A stretch of DNA of 64,000 nt from Eubacterium maltosivorans (GCF_002441855.2 NZ_CP029487.1:4142349-4206348), one strand, 5' to 3'. Positions 25,218 to 34,028 are shown, counted from the first letter of the stretch. A program made the numbers and translations. The notes: generated by a model not told the origin, from the letters alone.

Positions 25218-26426
25218 ATGGAATTAAGCAAAAAAACAGTTCGTACGATCATCGGCCTTATTGTGCTTACCCTGTTACTCTCAGCGGGGTTGCAGAACTT
25301 TGGATCGGTGTGGAAGACTTTTGATTTTGTAATTGGTTTGATCTTTCCCTTTATTCTAGGGGCGTGTATGGCCTTTCTTTTAAATATTCCTATGAGTGTT
25401 ATCGAACACCATCTCTTTAGTGAAAAGCGGGTGAAAGGGCTTAAAATGCACAAGATGGTGCGGCCCTTAAGCCTGGTACTGGCGCTTCTGCTGGTGTTTC
25501 TGATCATCATGGTAGTGATCTTTATCATTGTGCCCGAAATTGCCAATACGGTCGGCATTCTGGCAAACAGCGTGCCGGGCTTTGTGAAGCAGGTGGAAGA
25601 ATGGGCTGCCAGTTTGGCAGGGAGCTATCCGGATATTGCCAGACAGATCAGCGAGATAACCATCGACTGGACGAATTTCGGTTCGGAAATTGTCGATTTC
25701 CTGCAAAAGGGTCTCATGAGCTTTGTGGGTTCTACTTTTAATGTGGCCAGCAGCATCGCAAGCGGGGTGGTTAACTTTTCTTTGGGATTCATCTTTGCCC
25801 TGTATGTACTTTTGCAGAAAGAAAAGCTAGGCTCACAGTTCAGAAAGCTTTTCTATGCCTATCTGCCGGAAAGGGTAACGGATAAGCTTTTAGAGATATG
25901 CCGCCTGTCCAATAGCACCTTTAGCAGCTTTGTGACCGGCCAGTGCACCGAATCGGTGATCCTAGGCGCTATGTTTGTGGTGGTCATGCTGATCTTTAGG
26001 ATGCCCTACGCGCTGATGATCGGCGTGCTCATCGGCTTCTTGTCCCTGATTCCAATTTTTGGAGCCTTTATCGGCTGCTTCGTGGGAACGTTTTTGATCC
26101 TCATGGTAAACCCCATGCAGGCGTTCTGGTTTATCATCATTTTCCTGATCATCCAGCAGATAGAAGGAAACCTGATCTACCCCCATGTGGTGGGCGGCTC
26201 GGTAGGGCTGCCATCCATCTGGGTTCTGGTGGCGGTCACCATCGGCGGCGGCGCCATGGGCATTACGGGGATGATCATCACCATTCCGCTGTGCTCGGTC
26301 TGTTACATGCTCCTGCGTGAGGCCACCGGAAAGCGTCTGAGCAAGCGCCAGATTCCCAAAGAAAAATATGTGAGCGCAGACGAGGCCGCGTTTCTTGCAG
26401 AAGAAGAGCATTTGGATGAAATGTAA
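25218..26426 (+). CDS. AI-2E family transporter
   Basis: The 402-residue protein has seven to eight TM segments in the AI-2E (TqsA/YtvI/PerM) pattern: two early helices, a long periplasmic-type segment (about 110-165), and a C-terminal cluster with IFGAFIGCFVG and QQIEGNLIYPHVVGGSVGLP, the family hallmark. Family members are implicated in autoinducer-2 export or Na+(Li+)/H+ exchange; which applies is unclear. TGGAGG lies 8 bp before the ATG. A related but frameshifted gene occurs at 38647. Confidence 0.87.
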   Translation: MELSKKTVRTIIGLIVLTLLLSAGLQNFGSVWKTFDFVIGLIFPFILGACMAFLLNIPMSVIEHHLFSEKRVKGLKMHKMVRPLSLVLALLLVFLIIMVVIFIIVPEIANTVGILANSVPGFVKQVEEWAASLAGSYPDIARQISEITIDWTNFGSEIVDFLQKGLMSFVGSTFNVASSIASGVVNFSLGFIFALYVLLQKEKLGSQFRKLFYAYLPERVTDKLLEICRLSNSTFSSFVTGQCTESVILGAMFVVVMLIFRMPYALMIGVLIGFLSLIPIFGAFIGCFVGTFLILMVNPMQAFWFIIIFLIIQQIEGNLIYPHVVGGSVGLPSIWVLVAVTIGGGAMGITGMIITIPLCSVCYMLLREATGKRLSKRQIPKEKYVSADEAAFLAEEEHLDEM

Positions 26427-26511
26427 AATAAATGTCCCTTGGATTTAACAATTCCCGTTTTTTAAAAGGTCACCGGAGTACTAAAATAAAGACAGTTAAA
26501 GCAAATGATTC

Positions 26512-27113
26512 GTGGAACGGCATCCCCAAGGAAGCTGTATCCATCGTGCCCCGGTCCCACAAGGTTGGCCGGTTTTTTTGCCCGTCTTCACTCGATGTTC
26601 AACTCAATCGTCGGATGCGTATGCCCCCTATGGCCTCACCATCGCCTACGGAGAGAACATAGTGCAGAACGGCGTGAGAATCAGCTTAAACACAGCAGTG
26701 CTTGGTATAAAAATCGAAAACGTAGCTATCACCGCTGTGGAGACGAACCGGGGGACGCTGTATCTGGCGCTTGTCTGGGGACCGTTTTTATTACATTCAT
26801 CCTCGAAAGGGGGACGAACTCGATTCTGGATAAAAAGGACGGGGGTCTGCTCTCTGGCATAACCGCCATCAAGATACTGGCAAAGAACGCTTCCCACACC
26901 AATGGCGGCGGCATTCTGTACACCGTTCACGATAACCTACTGGTAGGCCCCAATGCGGTAGAAACTTGGGAGGTGGAAGCTCCTGGACCTCCGGGGCTAC
27001 GAAGAGATGTGAAGCGCCTGTTTCTGGGCTTTACCGACGGCGAGGAAGGTTTTTCTAAAAATGTAGCGAAAAATATCCGGCGGATCACCCACCGTTACGG
27101 GGCATGGGTCTAA
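26512..27113 (+). pseudogene. Remnant of a FAD-dependent (GlpA / L-2-hydroxyglutarate oxidase-like) oxidoreductase
   Basis: Two frames carry consecutive parts of one protein: TIAYGENIVQNGVRISLNTAV and ITAVETNRGTLYLALV in one, then RGTNSILDKKDGGLLSG, GGGILYTVHDNLLVGPNAVE in another. These correspond to the middle part of GlpA/LhgO-type flavoenzymes. The N-terminal FAD-binding GxGxxG region is missing and frameshifts occur near 26780-26820. The gene is dead. It is followed by two further decayed genes on the same strand, so this was probably one operon. Confidence 0.65.
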
Positions 27114-27380
27114 CCTTCTACATGGTCAAAAGCTGGGAAAAGGGACGCGTTAATGCCCCCTATCTACGGGACACTATGCTGGACTTCGGCGTGATGACCG
27201 ATACTCTGGAATGCTCTGTCTACTGATCCAATATGGGCAAAGTCCATAAAGAGGTGCACGCCGCGTGCCACGTTCTGCCAAATACCATTGTCATCACGCA
27301 TATGTCTCACTGCTATCCAGAGGGTGCCAACCTGTGCTTTATCTTCATCATAAGAATGACCAACGCCGAGGACACTGGCT
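27114..27380 (+). pseudogene. Remnant of a FAD-binding oxidase (alkyl-DHAP synthase-like)
   Basis: The segment reads PYLRDTMLDFGVMTDTLECS, an in-frame stop, then THMSHCYPEGANLCFIFIIR, the C-terminal part of the alkylglycerone-phosphate synthase / FAD-linked oxidase family. Both the N-terminal FAD domain and the extreme C-terminus are absent. The reading frame runs directly into kinase sequence at about 27375-27395, indicating a deletion that joined two genes. Confidence 0.6.
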
Positions 27381-28190
27381 TAGCCGAAGGAACGCCCCTC
27401 ATTGCCTCCATCTCTGACAAGGACTGCGAGGTGTTGGAAATGTGCTGCACTACCAGAGAAAAGGCCGCCATCGGCCTGGGCACCACAGCCATGATTACAT
27501 TTATTACCCATCGTTATTTGGAACACGAGCGGTTCAGCCCACTCTATCCCTCCATTATCCCGGGGAATTCCCCCAAAGATTAAGAATTTTCGGGGCTATT
27601 GGCTCATCTCCTGGTTTTAGAAGGAGTTTGCCGAAAAGGAGGTGCGCTAGGCCAGAGAGAGGGGCGTCCCTGCCGAGGAACTGCTGAATCGGCGCTTTAA
27701 GGAAATACTGGCCGGATGTGAGGGCCTGCTGTTCCAGCCCTATTTTACCCCAATGTCACTAGGCCCACCGCCTGGGGCGCTGTCATTGGCTTTTCAAATT
27801 GCGATACCTGTATTCATATTTACAGAGCTATTATCGAAGGCATAAACTTTGCGTTCATGGAGAGAATGCGCCTCATGAAAAGAGGGGCGAGTCACCGCTT
27901 TGAGGAAACCTACTGGGGGGGATCCCAGAGCGATGAGATCTGCCAGATTACAGCCGATATGTTTGGCATCCCTTCTGTTTGCACCCAACCCCACGAGGTA
28001 GCAGGCATTGGCGCCTTTAAGGACTACCATAAGGCTGTGTCTGCTATGGCACACAAAAAGGATGGTTTCATCCCAGATATGGAGCAGTAAAAAATATATA
28101 CCAAGTTCTATAAAGAAGTGTTGAAAATATCTACGGTTGTCTGTCAGGGCTCTATAGCAAGCTGCACGAAATTTACCACCAAAAATAAAA
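27381..28190 (+). pseudogene. Remnant of an FGGY-family carbohydrate kinase
   Basis: Kinase-like blocks are spread over several frames: CCTTREKAAIGLGTTAMITF (nucleotide-binding type GTTA), later GCEGLLFQPYFTP, then SDEICQITADMFGIP and HEVAGIGAFKDYHKAV near 27930-28040, which recall the C-terminal half of glycerol/xylulose kinases. Stops and frame changes separate the blocks, and the N-terminal half is missing. It ends before the shared terminator at 28201. Confidence 0.65.
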
Positions 28191-28200
28191 AAAACGAAAA

Positions 28201-28240
28201 AATAAGATACGGCGTATTGCCGCATCTTATTTTTAATCAT
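28201..28240. terminator. Bidirectional intrinsic terminator (hairpin copy 4)
   Basis: AATAAGAT-A-CGGC pairs with its partner at 28219-28231 around loop GTATT, with one A-C mismatch, followed by TTTT on the plus strand and A/T on the other side. It ends both the decayed operon (plus) and the degV gene (minus). Confidence 0.85.
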
Positions 28241-29099
28241 TTTCTCCCAACACCAATATTCCGGCACCCAATAGGTTAGGGCCGACATGGGTGCCCAAGG
28301 TACAGTCGACCTCGCCCTCATACAGATTTTCAAAATCCGGCAGTACTCGGGTGTAGTGAACTTTAACTGCGTCCATCTCATCTGGGCAGCCGCCGTTTGC
28401 GACCATGAGGATATAGCGCGCCCCCCCTGGAACATGGGATTTCGCAAGGTCAATCATTTTCTGGATAGATTTCCGACGTCCACGCACCTTAGCCACGCTC
28501 ATCAGCTGACCGTCATTGCTGAAAGTGATGATGGGCTTCACATTAAGCAGTGTGCCGGTCATGGCTGTAATCAGGCCGATTCGGCCGCCCTTTTGCAGAT
28601 ACTCTAGGGTGTCAATGCTGAAAAAGACCTTGGTGTTGGCGATGAGGCGCGGAAGGATAGTCTTGATTTCTTCAAAGCTTCGGCCCTCCTTGATGAGCTC
28701 CGCAGTGTGAACGGCGATGGCGCCAGTGCCTAGGCTTCCGCTCAGGGTATCCACCGCGTGCACGCTCAGGCCTTCAAATTCCCTTCCAATCAGCCGCACG
28801 AGATTAAAGGTACCGCTCAGTCCGCTGGAAAAAATAATGGCGAAAACCTTGCGGTAGCCCTTGTCGTAAATTTTCTGAAAAAGTGTACGCACCTCCTCGG
28901 GAGAGGGAAGAGAGGTCTTTGGGATTTCTGACGGTAGTCTGTCATAGACCTGGGCGGCTGTGATGTCCACCCCATCAGTATAGGCTTTGTCGCTGAAGAT
29001 GATTTTTAGCGGCAGAATGTGTAAGTCATGCTTTTTTATTAATGTCTTTGGAATATCCGCGCAGGAATCCGTCAGCACGGCAATTTTTTCTCTATTCAT
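28233..29099 (-). CDS. DegV family fatty-acid-binding protein
   Basis: This 288-residue protein has the DegV fold markers: N-terminal AVLTDSCADIP, TSLPSPEEV (about 57-65) and SSGLSGTFNLVRL (about 87-99), the segment that holds the fatty-acid carboxylate. Members such as FakB bind fatty acids for phosphorylation by FakA. The ATG at 29099 is preferred because TAGGAG lies 7 bp before it. The gene follows a MarR gene on the same strand with a 10-bp gap, so the two are probably co-transcribed, as in lipid-responsive MarR systems. Confidence 0.88.
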   Translation of the reverse strand: MNREKIAVLTDSCADIPKTLIKKHDLHILPLKIIFSDKAYTDGVDITAAQVYDRLPSEIPKTSLPSPEEVRTLFQKIYDKGYRKVFAIIFSSGLSGTFNLVRLIGREFEGLSVHAVDTLSGSLGTGAIAVHTAELIKEGRSFEEIKTILPRLIANTKVFFSIDTLEYLQKGGRIGLITAMTGTLLNVKPIITFSNDGQLMSVAKVRGRRKSIQKMIDLAKSHVPGGARYILMVANGGCPDEMDAVKVHYTRVLPDFENLYEGEVDCTLGTHVGPNLLGAGILVLGEND

Positions 29100-29109
29100 C
29101 TGCATACTC

Positions 29110-29580
29110 CTATTTTTTACTATTCTGGTTGGCTTCGTGCATGCGCGCAAGCAAGGCCTCAATGGTGTCCATTCCGGTTTGCAGGGTCTCAAAATCCTCA
29201 GGCGGGGTATTTTCCATTACCTGAGCATAGCGGCTTTGGATCACCTGATCGATTTCCTTTAGTGTTTCCTGTCCCTTCTCCGTCAGAGAGACAAGGACGA
29301 CTCGCTCATCATTTTTATCCCTGAAGCGGTTCAAAAAGCCGGCTTGGGCCAGTTTTTTACACATGTTGGAAACATTCGCCTTGTTGAGCTTCAGAGTATC
29401 GGCTAGGGCGCCGATGGTGATGGTGTTCGCGTGCTTGACCTCTGTCAGGACACGGCTTTGCAGAATTGTCAGCCCATTATCGCTCAGCACGTCGGCGAAC
29501 AGGGCATCAATTTCAGTGGTCACATGCCTCACATAGTCGATTAAAATATCCGCGAATTTCAAGACCTGATCAATATACAT
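29110..29580 (-). CDS. MarR family transcriptional regulator
   Basis: The 156-residue protein has the winged-helix core about residues 45-110, including TIGALADTLKLNKANVSNMC and the wing RDKNDERVV. It is the first gene of a unit with degV. Its promoter (29632-29660) overlaps a dyad at 29615-29633, so autoregulation is likely. The partner gene suggests that the effector may be a fatty acid or acyl-CoA; this is inferred. Confidence 0.87.
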   Translation of the reverse strand: MYIDQVLKFADILIDYVRHVTTEIDALFADVLSDNGLTILQSRVLTEVKHANTITIGALADTLKLNKANVSNMCKKLAQAGFLNRFRDKNDERVVLVSLTEKGQETLKEIDQVIQSRYAQVMENTPPEDFETLQTGMDTIEALLARMHEANQNSKK

Positions 29581-29614
29581 GGCAAAGGCCGCCTTTCATT
29601 TGTTGTAGTCTAAA

Positions 29615-29660
29615 ATATGTTTACAGTACATATATTATAGTTTAAAGTTAAATTTGTCAA
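29615..29660 (-). promoter_or_regulatory. Promoter and operator of marR-degV
   Basis: On the minus strand, TTGACA (plus 29655-29660), a 17-bp spacer and TAATAT (29632-29637) form the promoter. ATATGT (29615-29620) and ACATAT (29628-29633) form a dyad that overlaps the -10 box, a good position for repression. Confidence 0.6.
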
Positions 29661-29795
29661 TAAAAAGATTCGCAGGCGTTTTCACAGGGTATAAAAATAA
29701 GATTCTATGCAATTTTTTAAGAAACTATGCTATACTAAGCAGGATAACCGATAAAATTGAAAAAAATGCTAAAAAGTAAAAAAGGGGTGATTTAA

Positions 29796-30965
29796 TTGCT
29801 GAGTGCATACACACTTCCCATAAAATTTGCCTGTCTGGTGTTTCCGGTCCTGGCAGCGTTTTTTACCATTCCCTACGCCGTCTATCAATACCGGAAATAC
29901 GGTTCGCTGCTGGTGCTCAGAGTTGTGATCGTCTATTCGTTTATTCTATATATGACCTGCGCCTATTTTCTGACCATGCTGCCGCTGCCGCCCATCGCGG
30001 AGGTCGCCCGCTATACCAGCCCTACCATGGATCTGGTGCCCTTTCATGCCTGGACAAATTTCTGGGAAAACACCAGCCTGGTCCTCTCTGCCCCCAGCAC
30101 TTATCTCAAAGCTATAAAAGAGCAGTGTTTTTACGAGCCCTTTTTCAATATCCTGCTGTTGGTACCCCTGGGCGTCTACCTGCGGTATTATTTCAGGCGA
30201 AGCTGGTGGCAGGCCATCCTCATCGGTTTTCTGGTGAGCCTGTCCTTTGAGCTGATCCAGCTGAGCGCCCTGTTTGGGATATATCCAAGGCCCTACCGCC
30301 TGTTTCAGGTGGATGACCTGATCAACAACACCTTCGGCGCTCTGGTGGGTTTCTGGATCACACCGGTTTTCAGCTTTTTTTTGCCCTCGCGGGACCGGCT
30401 GGACGAGGTATCCTACAAGCGGGGACGCACCGTTACCTATATGCGGCGGGGCTTTGCCTTTCTCTTTGACTGGGCCATTCTCACTGGGGTTCTGCACCTT
30501 GTCGGGCGGGTGCTTGGCAGCCCGACCTTAAGCGATATGCTGGCAATGGACGGCAAACGCTCGGTGGTGCTTTACATCATTGTCATTGTCCTGTATTTCA
30601 TTCTGTTACCGTGGCTGACCCGGGGAAGGACCGTCGGAAAATTTTTGGTTGGTATCCGGCTCATGTCCGAAAATAAACGCCCGGCAAAGCTTTTTCAGTA
30701 CATCCTGCGCTACGGCCTTCAGTATCTCCTGGTCATACCAGCCCCCTTTATCGCCATGAAGGTCTATGAGCTCCTGCCCCTGTACACCGGGACCGCCCAT
30801 ACCATCCTTATGGTGATCGCCCTGGCCTTTGGTTTGGTCTTTGCTGTTTTCATCGTTCAGCTGCTCATCTCTGTCTTTACCCGTGAGACTCAGATTTTTT
30901 ACGAGTCTCTGAGCCATACGATCAATGTGAGCACTGTGCGAAATGGGCGGCGGAGAAGGCAGTAG
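29796..30965 (+). CDS. VanZ-RDD fusion membrane protein
   Basis: This 389-residue protein starts at TTG behind AAAGGGGTGAT. The first half (about 10-190) is VanZ-like, with LVPFHAWTNFWENTS, NILLLVPLGVYLRYYF and SFELIQL; the second half (about 210-380) is an RDD domain with the FLFDWAI and TRGRTVGKFLVGIR motifs. VanZ proteins are linked to teicoplanin/lipoglycopeptide resistance and RDD proteins to Na+/H+ or other transport, but the combination has no proven role. About eight TM segments are visible. Confidence 0.8.
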   Translation: MLSAYTLPIKFACLVFPVLAAFFTIPYAVYQYRKYGSLLVLRVVIVYSFILYMTCAYFLTMLPLPPIAEVARYTSPTMDLVPFHAWTNFWENTSLVLSAPSTYLKAIKEQCFYEPFFNILLLVPLGVYLRYYFRRSWWQAILIGFLVSLSFELIQLSALFGIYPRPYRLFQVDDLINNTFGALVGFWITPVFSFFLPSRDRLDEVSYKRGRTVTYMRRGFAFLFDWAILTGVLHLVGRVLGSPTLSDMLAMDGKRSVVLYIIVIVLYFILLPWLTRGRTVGKFLVGIRLMSENKRPAKLFQYILRYGLQYLLVIPAPFIAMKVYELLPLYTGTAHTILMVIALAFGLVFAVFIVQLLISVFTRETQIFYESLSHTINVSTVRNGRRRRQ

Positions 30966-31020
30966 CGTTAATGACATCCATATTACTAAAAGCAACCGCA
31001 TTTATTCTAGGGAGAGCGCA

Positions 31021-31436
31021 ATGGATACTGTCACCAAGATTATGCTGAATATTACCCTGACGTCAGCCATTGTGACAGGATTCTGCGTTTCTGAGAAAAG
31101 CGGCACACTCTTTACCCTGATGCTGTTTGGGTTTTTTTGCAATGTGGGGATGTATCTTGTGGGCTTTGTGATCAGTATACGCAAAGGCAGGGCAAAAAAG
31201 GCGCTGTATACCCTGAATATGCCGGGGTATAATTACACTCAGGCTGTTCTATTTCTACCTGCCGCTGCGGCAAGTACTGGTCATTTTGCTCTTTTTGCCG
31301 ATCACAGTACTGTCGCCGGTATTTACAGAAAAATGCGGGGGATGACGCGGGCCTTTCCAGCTTTGCGGGCTCGGTGTCTATTTTGATCAGCATTGTGATT
31401 ATGGTAACGCTGATTGCGTCCATGCATATCGGCTAA
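31021..31436 (+). pseudogene. Frameshifted small membrane protein
   Basis: The start at 31021 (GGGAGAGC upstream) encodes two TM helices up to about 31235. The frame then continues best as FYFYLPLRQVLVILLFLPIT in the +1 frame, and after about 31345 as GSVSILISIVIMVTLIASMHIG in the third frame, ending at 31436. The three pieces together make a plausible four-TM protein of about 138 residues. Two frameshifts imply a pseudogene or sequencing errors. The family is not recognised. Confidence 0.5.
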
Positions 31437-31497
31437 GGACAGAGGTCTTGCTTTATGCTATAATTAAGATACAAAATTTTACAGAGGAGAATCGACG

Positions 31498-32016
31498 ATG
31501 CGAGAAAAGAGCGTTTCATTTTTATGCACACTGCTGGTTTTGATGGCCTGCTTTTGCGTATCGGTTTTTGCCGAGGAGGCCATCACCGTGACGACGAGCC
31601 CGGCCGATACCATTACCGATACCTCCGCCATTTTGAGAGGGGTATATTATACCGATGGTGCAGACATTACCGAACGCGGTTTTGCCTATAAACCAGCTGA
31701 AACCGGCGATGAAGACTATAAAACCGTGGTAATGCATGGCGACAACAGCGTCACCAAGTTCGGCTATACGCTGGATACGCTGATTCCGGATATGGCTTAC
31801 ACCGCTATGGCCTATGTCAAGACCGAATCGGGCGTCCATTATGGCCCGGAAATTGAGTTCCGCACTCTGGCGGCGCCTGCCAAGCCCAGCGAAGCGGCCG
31901 GGAAAACACCGGAAACTGGGATAGTGGAAGATGCCCTGACAGCTGCGATGCCCATGCTGCTGATGCTGTCCATGGCGCTATCCTCCATGGTGTTGTTTAA
32001 GAATAAAGCACGATGA
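31498..32016 (+). CDS. Exported protein with Fn3-like region and C-terminal anchor
   Basis: The 172-residue protein has a signal peptide (about 1-25, ending VFAEE). One fibronectin-III-like module follows (about 28-120, with TDTSAILRGVY, ITERGFAYK and PDMAYTAMAYV). The C-terminus is TPETG, a hydrophobic stretch and KNKAR, which resembles a sortase signal with Thr in place of Leu. GAGGAG precedes the ATG by 6 bp. It overlaps the next gene by 4 bp. Function is unknown; surface display is inferred. Confidence 0.7.
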   Translation: MREKSVSFLCTLLVLMACFCVSVFAEEAITVTTSPADTITDTSAILRGVYYTDGADITERGFAYKPAETGDEDYKTVVMHGDNSVTKFGYTLDTLIPDMAYTAMAYVKTESGVHYGPEIEFRTLAAPAKPSEAAGKTPETGIVEDALTAAMPMLLMLSMALSSMVLFKNKAR

Positions 32017-32537
32017 AAATCGCAGTGATTGGTTACAGCGGATCAGGCAAGTCGACGCTTGCTAAACATCTGGGGGAGGAGACCGGGTATCCCGTGCTCC
32101 ATCTGGATAAGGTCAACTTCCTTCCAGGCTGGCAGGAGCGGGACCGCGCAGAAGCGAGGGCGATGGTCACAGCCTTTATGGCTCAGGACGACTGGATTAT
32201 CGACGGCAACTACGGTGATCTCCACTGTGGACTTCGCATGGCTGCGGCGAATAAGATCATGATGCTCTGCCTGCCGAGGCGGGTCTGCTTTCCGAGAGCC
32301 TATCTGCGCTACCTCAAATCCAGGAACCAGGTCCGGGAGAGCATGGCGGAGGGCTGTGAGGAAAAATTTGACTATGCCTTCGCCAAGTGGATTTTAAAAG
32401 ACGGGCGCAGTAAACGCCACAGGGACTGGTATCGCAGTCTTCAGAAAGCCTACCCCGAAAAGGTTCTTTTCTGCCAGAACAGCCGGGATGTCAGAAAACT
32501 GCTTGAAAGCGGGAAAATATGGCAGTCTGAGTGTTGA
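32013..32537 (+). CDS. P-loop kinase-like protein (FlaR / topology-modulation family)
   Basis: This 174-residue adenylate-kinase-like protein has Walker A GYSGSGKST (about 7-15), HLDKVNFLPGW and WIIDGNYGDL, the pattern of proteins annotated as FlaR-related DNA topology modulators. The biochemical activity of this family is not established; nucleotide or small-molecule phosphorylation is more likely than direct action on DNA. Its ATG overlaps the stop of the preceding gene (ATGA), so the two are coupled. Confidence 0.82.
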   Translation: MKIAVIGYSGSGKSTLAKHLGEETGYPVLHLDKVNFLPGWQERDRAEARAMVTAFMAQDDWIIDGNYGDLHCGLRMAAANKIMMLCLPRRVCFPRAYLRYLKSRNQVRESMAEGCEEKFDYAFAKWILKDGRSKRHRDWYRSLQKAYPEKVLFCQNSRDVRKLLESGKIWQSEC

Positions 32538-32575
32538 GACAGCATCGCAACAGCGAAGCTGTCTCTTGTTTTTTT
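32536..32575 (+). terminator. Intrinsic terminator after the P-loop kinase gene
   Basis: GAGACAGC (32536-32543) pairs with GCTGTCTC (32558-32565), then TTG and seven T. Confidence 0.8.
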
Positions 32576-32627
32576 GATGGCGGCACCCTTGTCCAGATAC
32601 AGGCTGAACACTGTCCCATCTTGCTTA

Positions 32628-32678
32628 AAAAACAGATAAAGGCAGCCTGGACTATAAATAATCCTAAAGGCTGCCTTT
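32628..32678 (-). terminator. Intrinsic terminator of the peroxiredoxin gene
   Basis: AAAGGCAGCCT (32638-32648) pairs perfectly with AGGCTGCCTTT (32668-32678). On the minus strand it is followed by ATCTGTTTTTT. Confidence 0.8.
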
Positions 32679-32684
32679 AGTTGA

Positions 32685-33152
32685 TTATGCCTTGCCCTTT
32701 AAATGCTCCAGAATCTGGTCGGCGTTTTCGGCGGGCTTGACTTTTTCATAAACCTTTTCGATCATACCAGCTTCGTCAATGATGTAGGTGGTGCGCACAA
32801 TGCCCATATAGGTTTTGCCGTACATTTTCTTTTCCTTCCATACATCATAGGCCTGGATAACCTCGGTTTCCGGGTCGGAGAGCAGCAGAAAGGGCAGCTC
32901 ATACTTCGAGGCAAAATTGGTGTGCGAGCGGGTGCTGTCCTTGCTGACGCCAATGACAACTGCGCCCAGAGCCTCAAATTCAGAATACGCGTCCCGGAAA
33001 GTGCAGGCCTGGGTGGTGCAGCCCTTTGTATTGTCCTTGGGATAAAAATAAAGAATAACCTTTTTTCCTTTAAAATCAGAAAGGCTGACCGGATGGTTGT
33101 CTTTATCAGGTAGTGTGAAATCCGGGGCCTTGGTACCTTGCTGTAACATCAT
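32685..33152 (-). CDS. bcp: Thioredoxin-dependent thiol peroxidase (PrxQ/BCP)
   Basis: The 155-residue peroxiredoxin reduces H2O2 and organic peroxides using thioredoxin. The peroxidatic Cys is in NTKGCTTQACTF (about C45), with the resolving Cys five residues later (C50), the atypical 2-Cys PrxQ pattern. Usual length is 150-160. GGAG lies 3 bp before the first ATG and 6 bp before a second one (33149), so either may start. It is divergent from the MarR gene at 33352, and the two share a 200-bp control region. Confidence 0.92.
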   Translation of the reverse strand: MMLQQGTKAPDFTLPDKDNHPVSLSDFKGKKVILYFYPKDNTKGCTTQACTFRDAYSEFEALGAVVIGVSKDSTRSHTNFASKYELPFLLLSDPETEVIQAYDVWKEKKMYGKTYMGIVRTTYIIDEAGMIEKVYEKVKPAENADQILEHLKGKA

Positions 33153-33239
33153 TTGCTCCTTTTCTTACTTTTCTTAATAGGATACCCTTATTTTACACTT
33201 TGGAATGGTGCCATGCAACAAAACTTTAAAAAAATTAAT

Positions 33240-33294
33240 AAGGTACCTTGACAAATATGTGAAAAGGGTGTAAAATTCAATCATAAGGTACCTG
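33240..33294 (+). promoter_or_regulatory. Promoter bracketed by two GGTACC palindromes
   Basis: AAGGTACCTT (33240-33249) overlaps the -35 box TTGACA (33248-33253). After a 17-bp spacer comes TAAAAT (33271-33276), and a second copy AAGGTACCT lies at 33285-33293. The spacing between dyad centres is 45 bp. This is a strong candidate for autoregulation by the MarR protein encoded at 33352. Confidence 0.65.
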
Positions 33295-33351
33295 AATAAA
33301 AGGAGCGGCGGCGGAACGCCCCCGCTTCACGAATCGAAAAGGAGATAAAAA

Positions 33352-34014
33352 ATGAACGAACTCAATGAAAAATTAATGGAACAGTTCAGAAAATACCAGG
33401 TTTTAATGCACCAGGGAATGCGTCGCTTTGCGCCGAGAGGGCCAAAGGAAGACCCACACCACGGACAGGGAAAAGTGCTTGTGATGCTGGCTGAAAATGA
33501 CGGCGTCAGCCAGAAGCTGCTGACTGAGCAGTCCGGCATACGCCCGGCGTCTCTGAGCGAGCTGATCATCAAGCTTGAACGGAACGGGCTGGTGGAACGC
33601 CACAGAAATGAAGAGGACAAGCGAAACAGGAACGTTTATCTGACAGAGGATGGAAGAGCGCTGGCAGAAACCATCAAAAGCCGAAAGGATGAATCCGCAG
33701 ATTTTCTTTTTGATGTTTTATCGGAAGAAGAAAAAGAAACCCTCACAGTGCTTTTCGATAAGCTGATCACCTCACTGGAAGATAAAGTAGCGGATATAGA
33801 TGAAGAAATGCCACCGCTTGCCCCGCCGCATCCTCATTTACCGCACGGAGGTCCCCATGGCCCGCATCATGAGCACTTTGGCGGCCCGCACGGTCCTCAT
33901 CATGGCCACGGCCCCCATGATCCAGAGCATCCGCAGTCTACTCGCCATTCAGAAGCAGAGGAAGAGGATAAAATTGTACTGGATGTTCTTAATGAAGAAC
34001 AAGAAGAGGAATAA
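33352..34014 (+). CDS. MarR family regulator with His/Pro-rich tail
   Basis: This 220-residue protein has a standard MarR core (about 1-145: GVSQKLLTEQSGIRPASLSE recognition region and wing RNEEDKRNRNVYL). It then has an unusual tail of about 55 residues rich in His, Pro and Gly (for example HPHLPHGGPHGPHHEHFGG), ending acidic. Most MarR proteins are 140-160 residues. The tail holds over a dozen His and could bind Ni, Zn, Co or Cu; metal sensing or storage is an inference. AAAGGAG is 8 bp before the ATG. Confidence 0.85.
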   Translation: MNELNEKLMEQFRKYQVLMHQGMRRFAPRGPKEDPHHGQGKVLVMLAENDGVSQKLLTEQSGIRPASLSELIIKLERNGLVERHRNEEDKRNRNVYLTEDGRALAETIKSRKDESADFLFDVLSEEEKETLTVLFDKLITSLEDKVADIDEEMPPLAPPHPHLPHGGPHGPHHEHFGGPHGPHHGHGPHDPEHPQSTRHSEAEEEDKIVLDVLNEEQEEE

Positions 34015-34028
34015 TTCGATATGATTTA

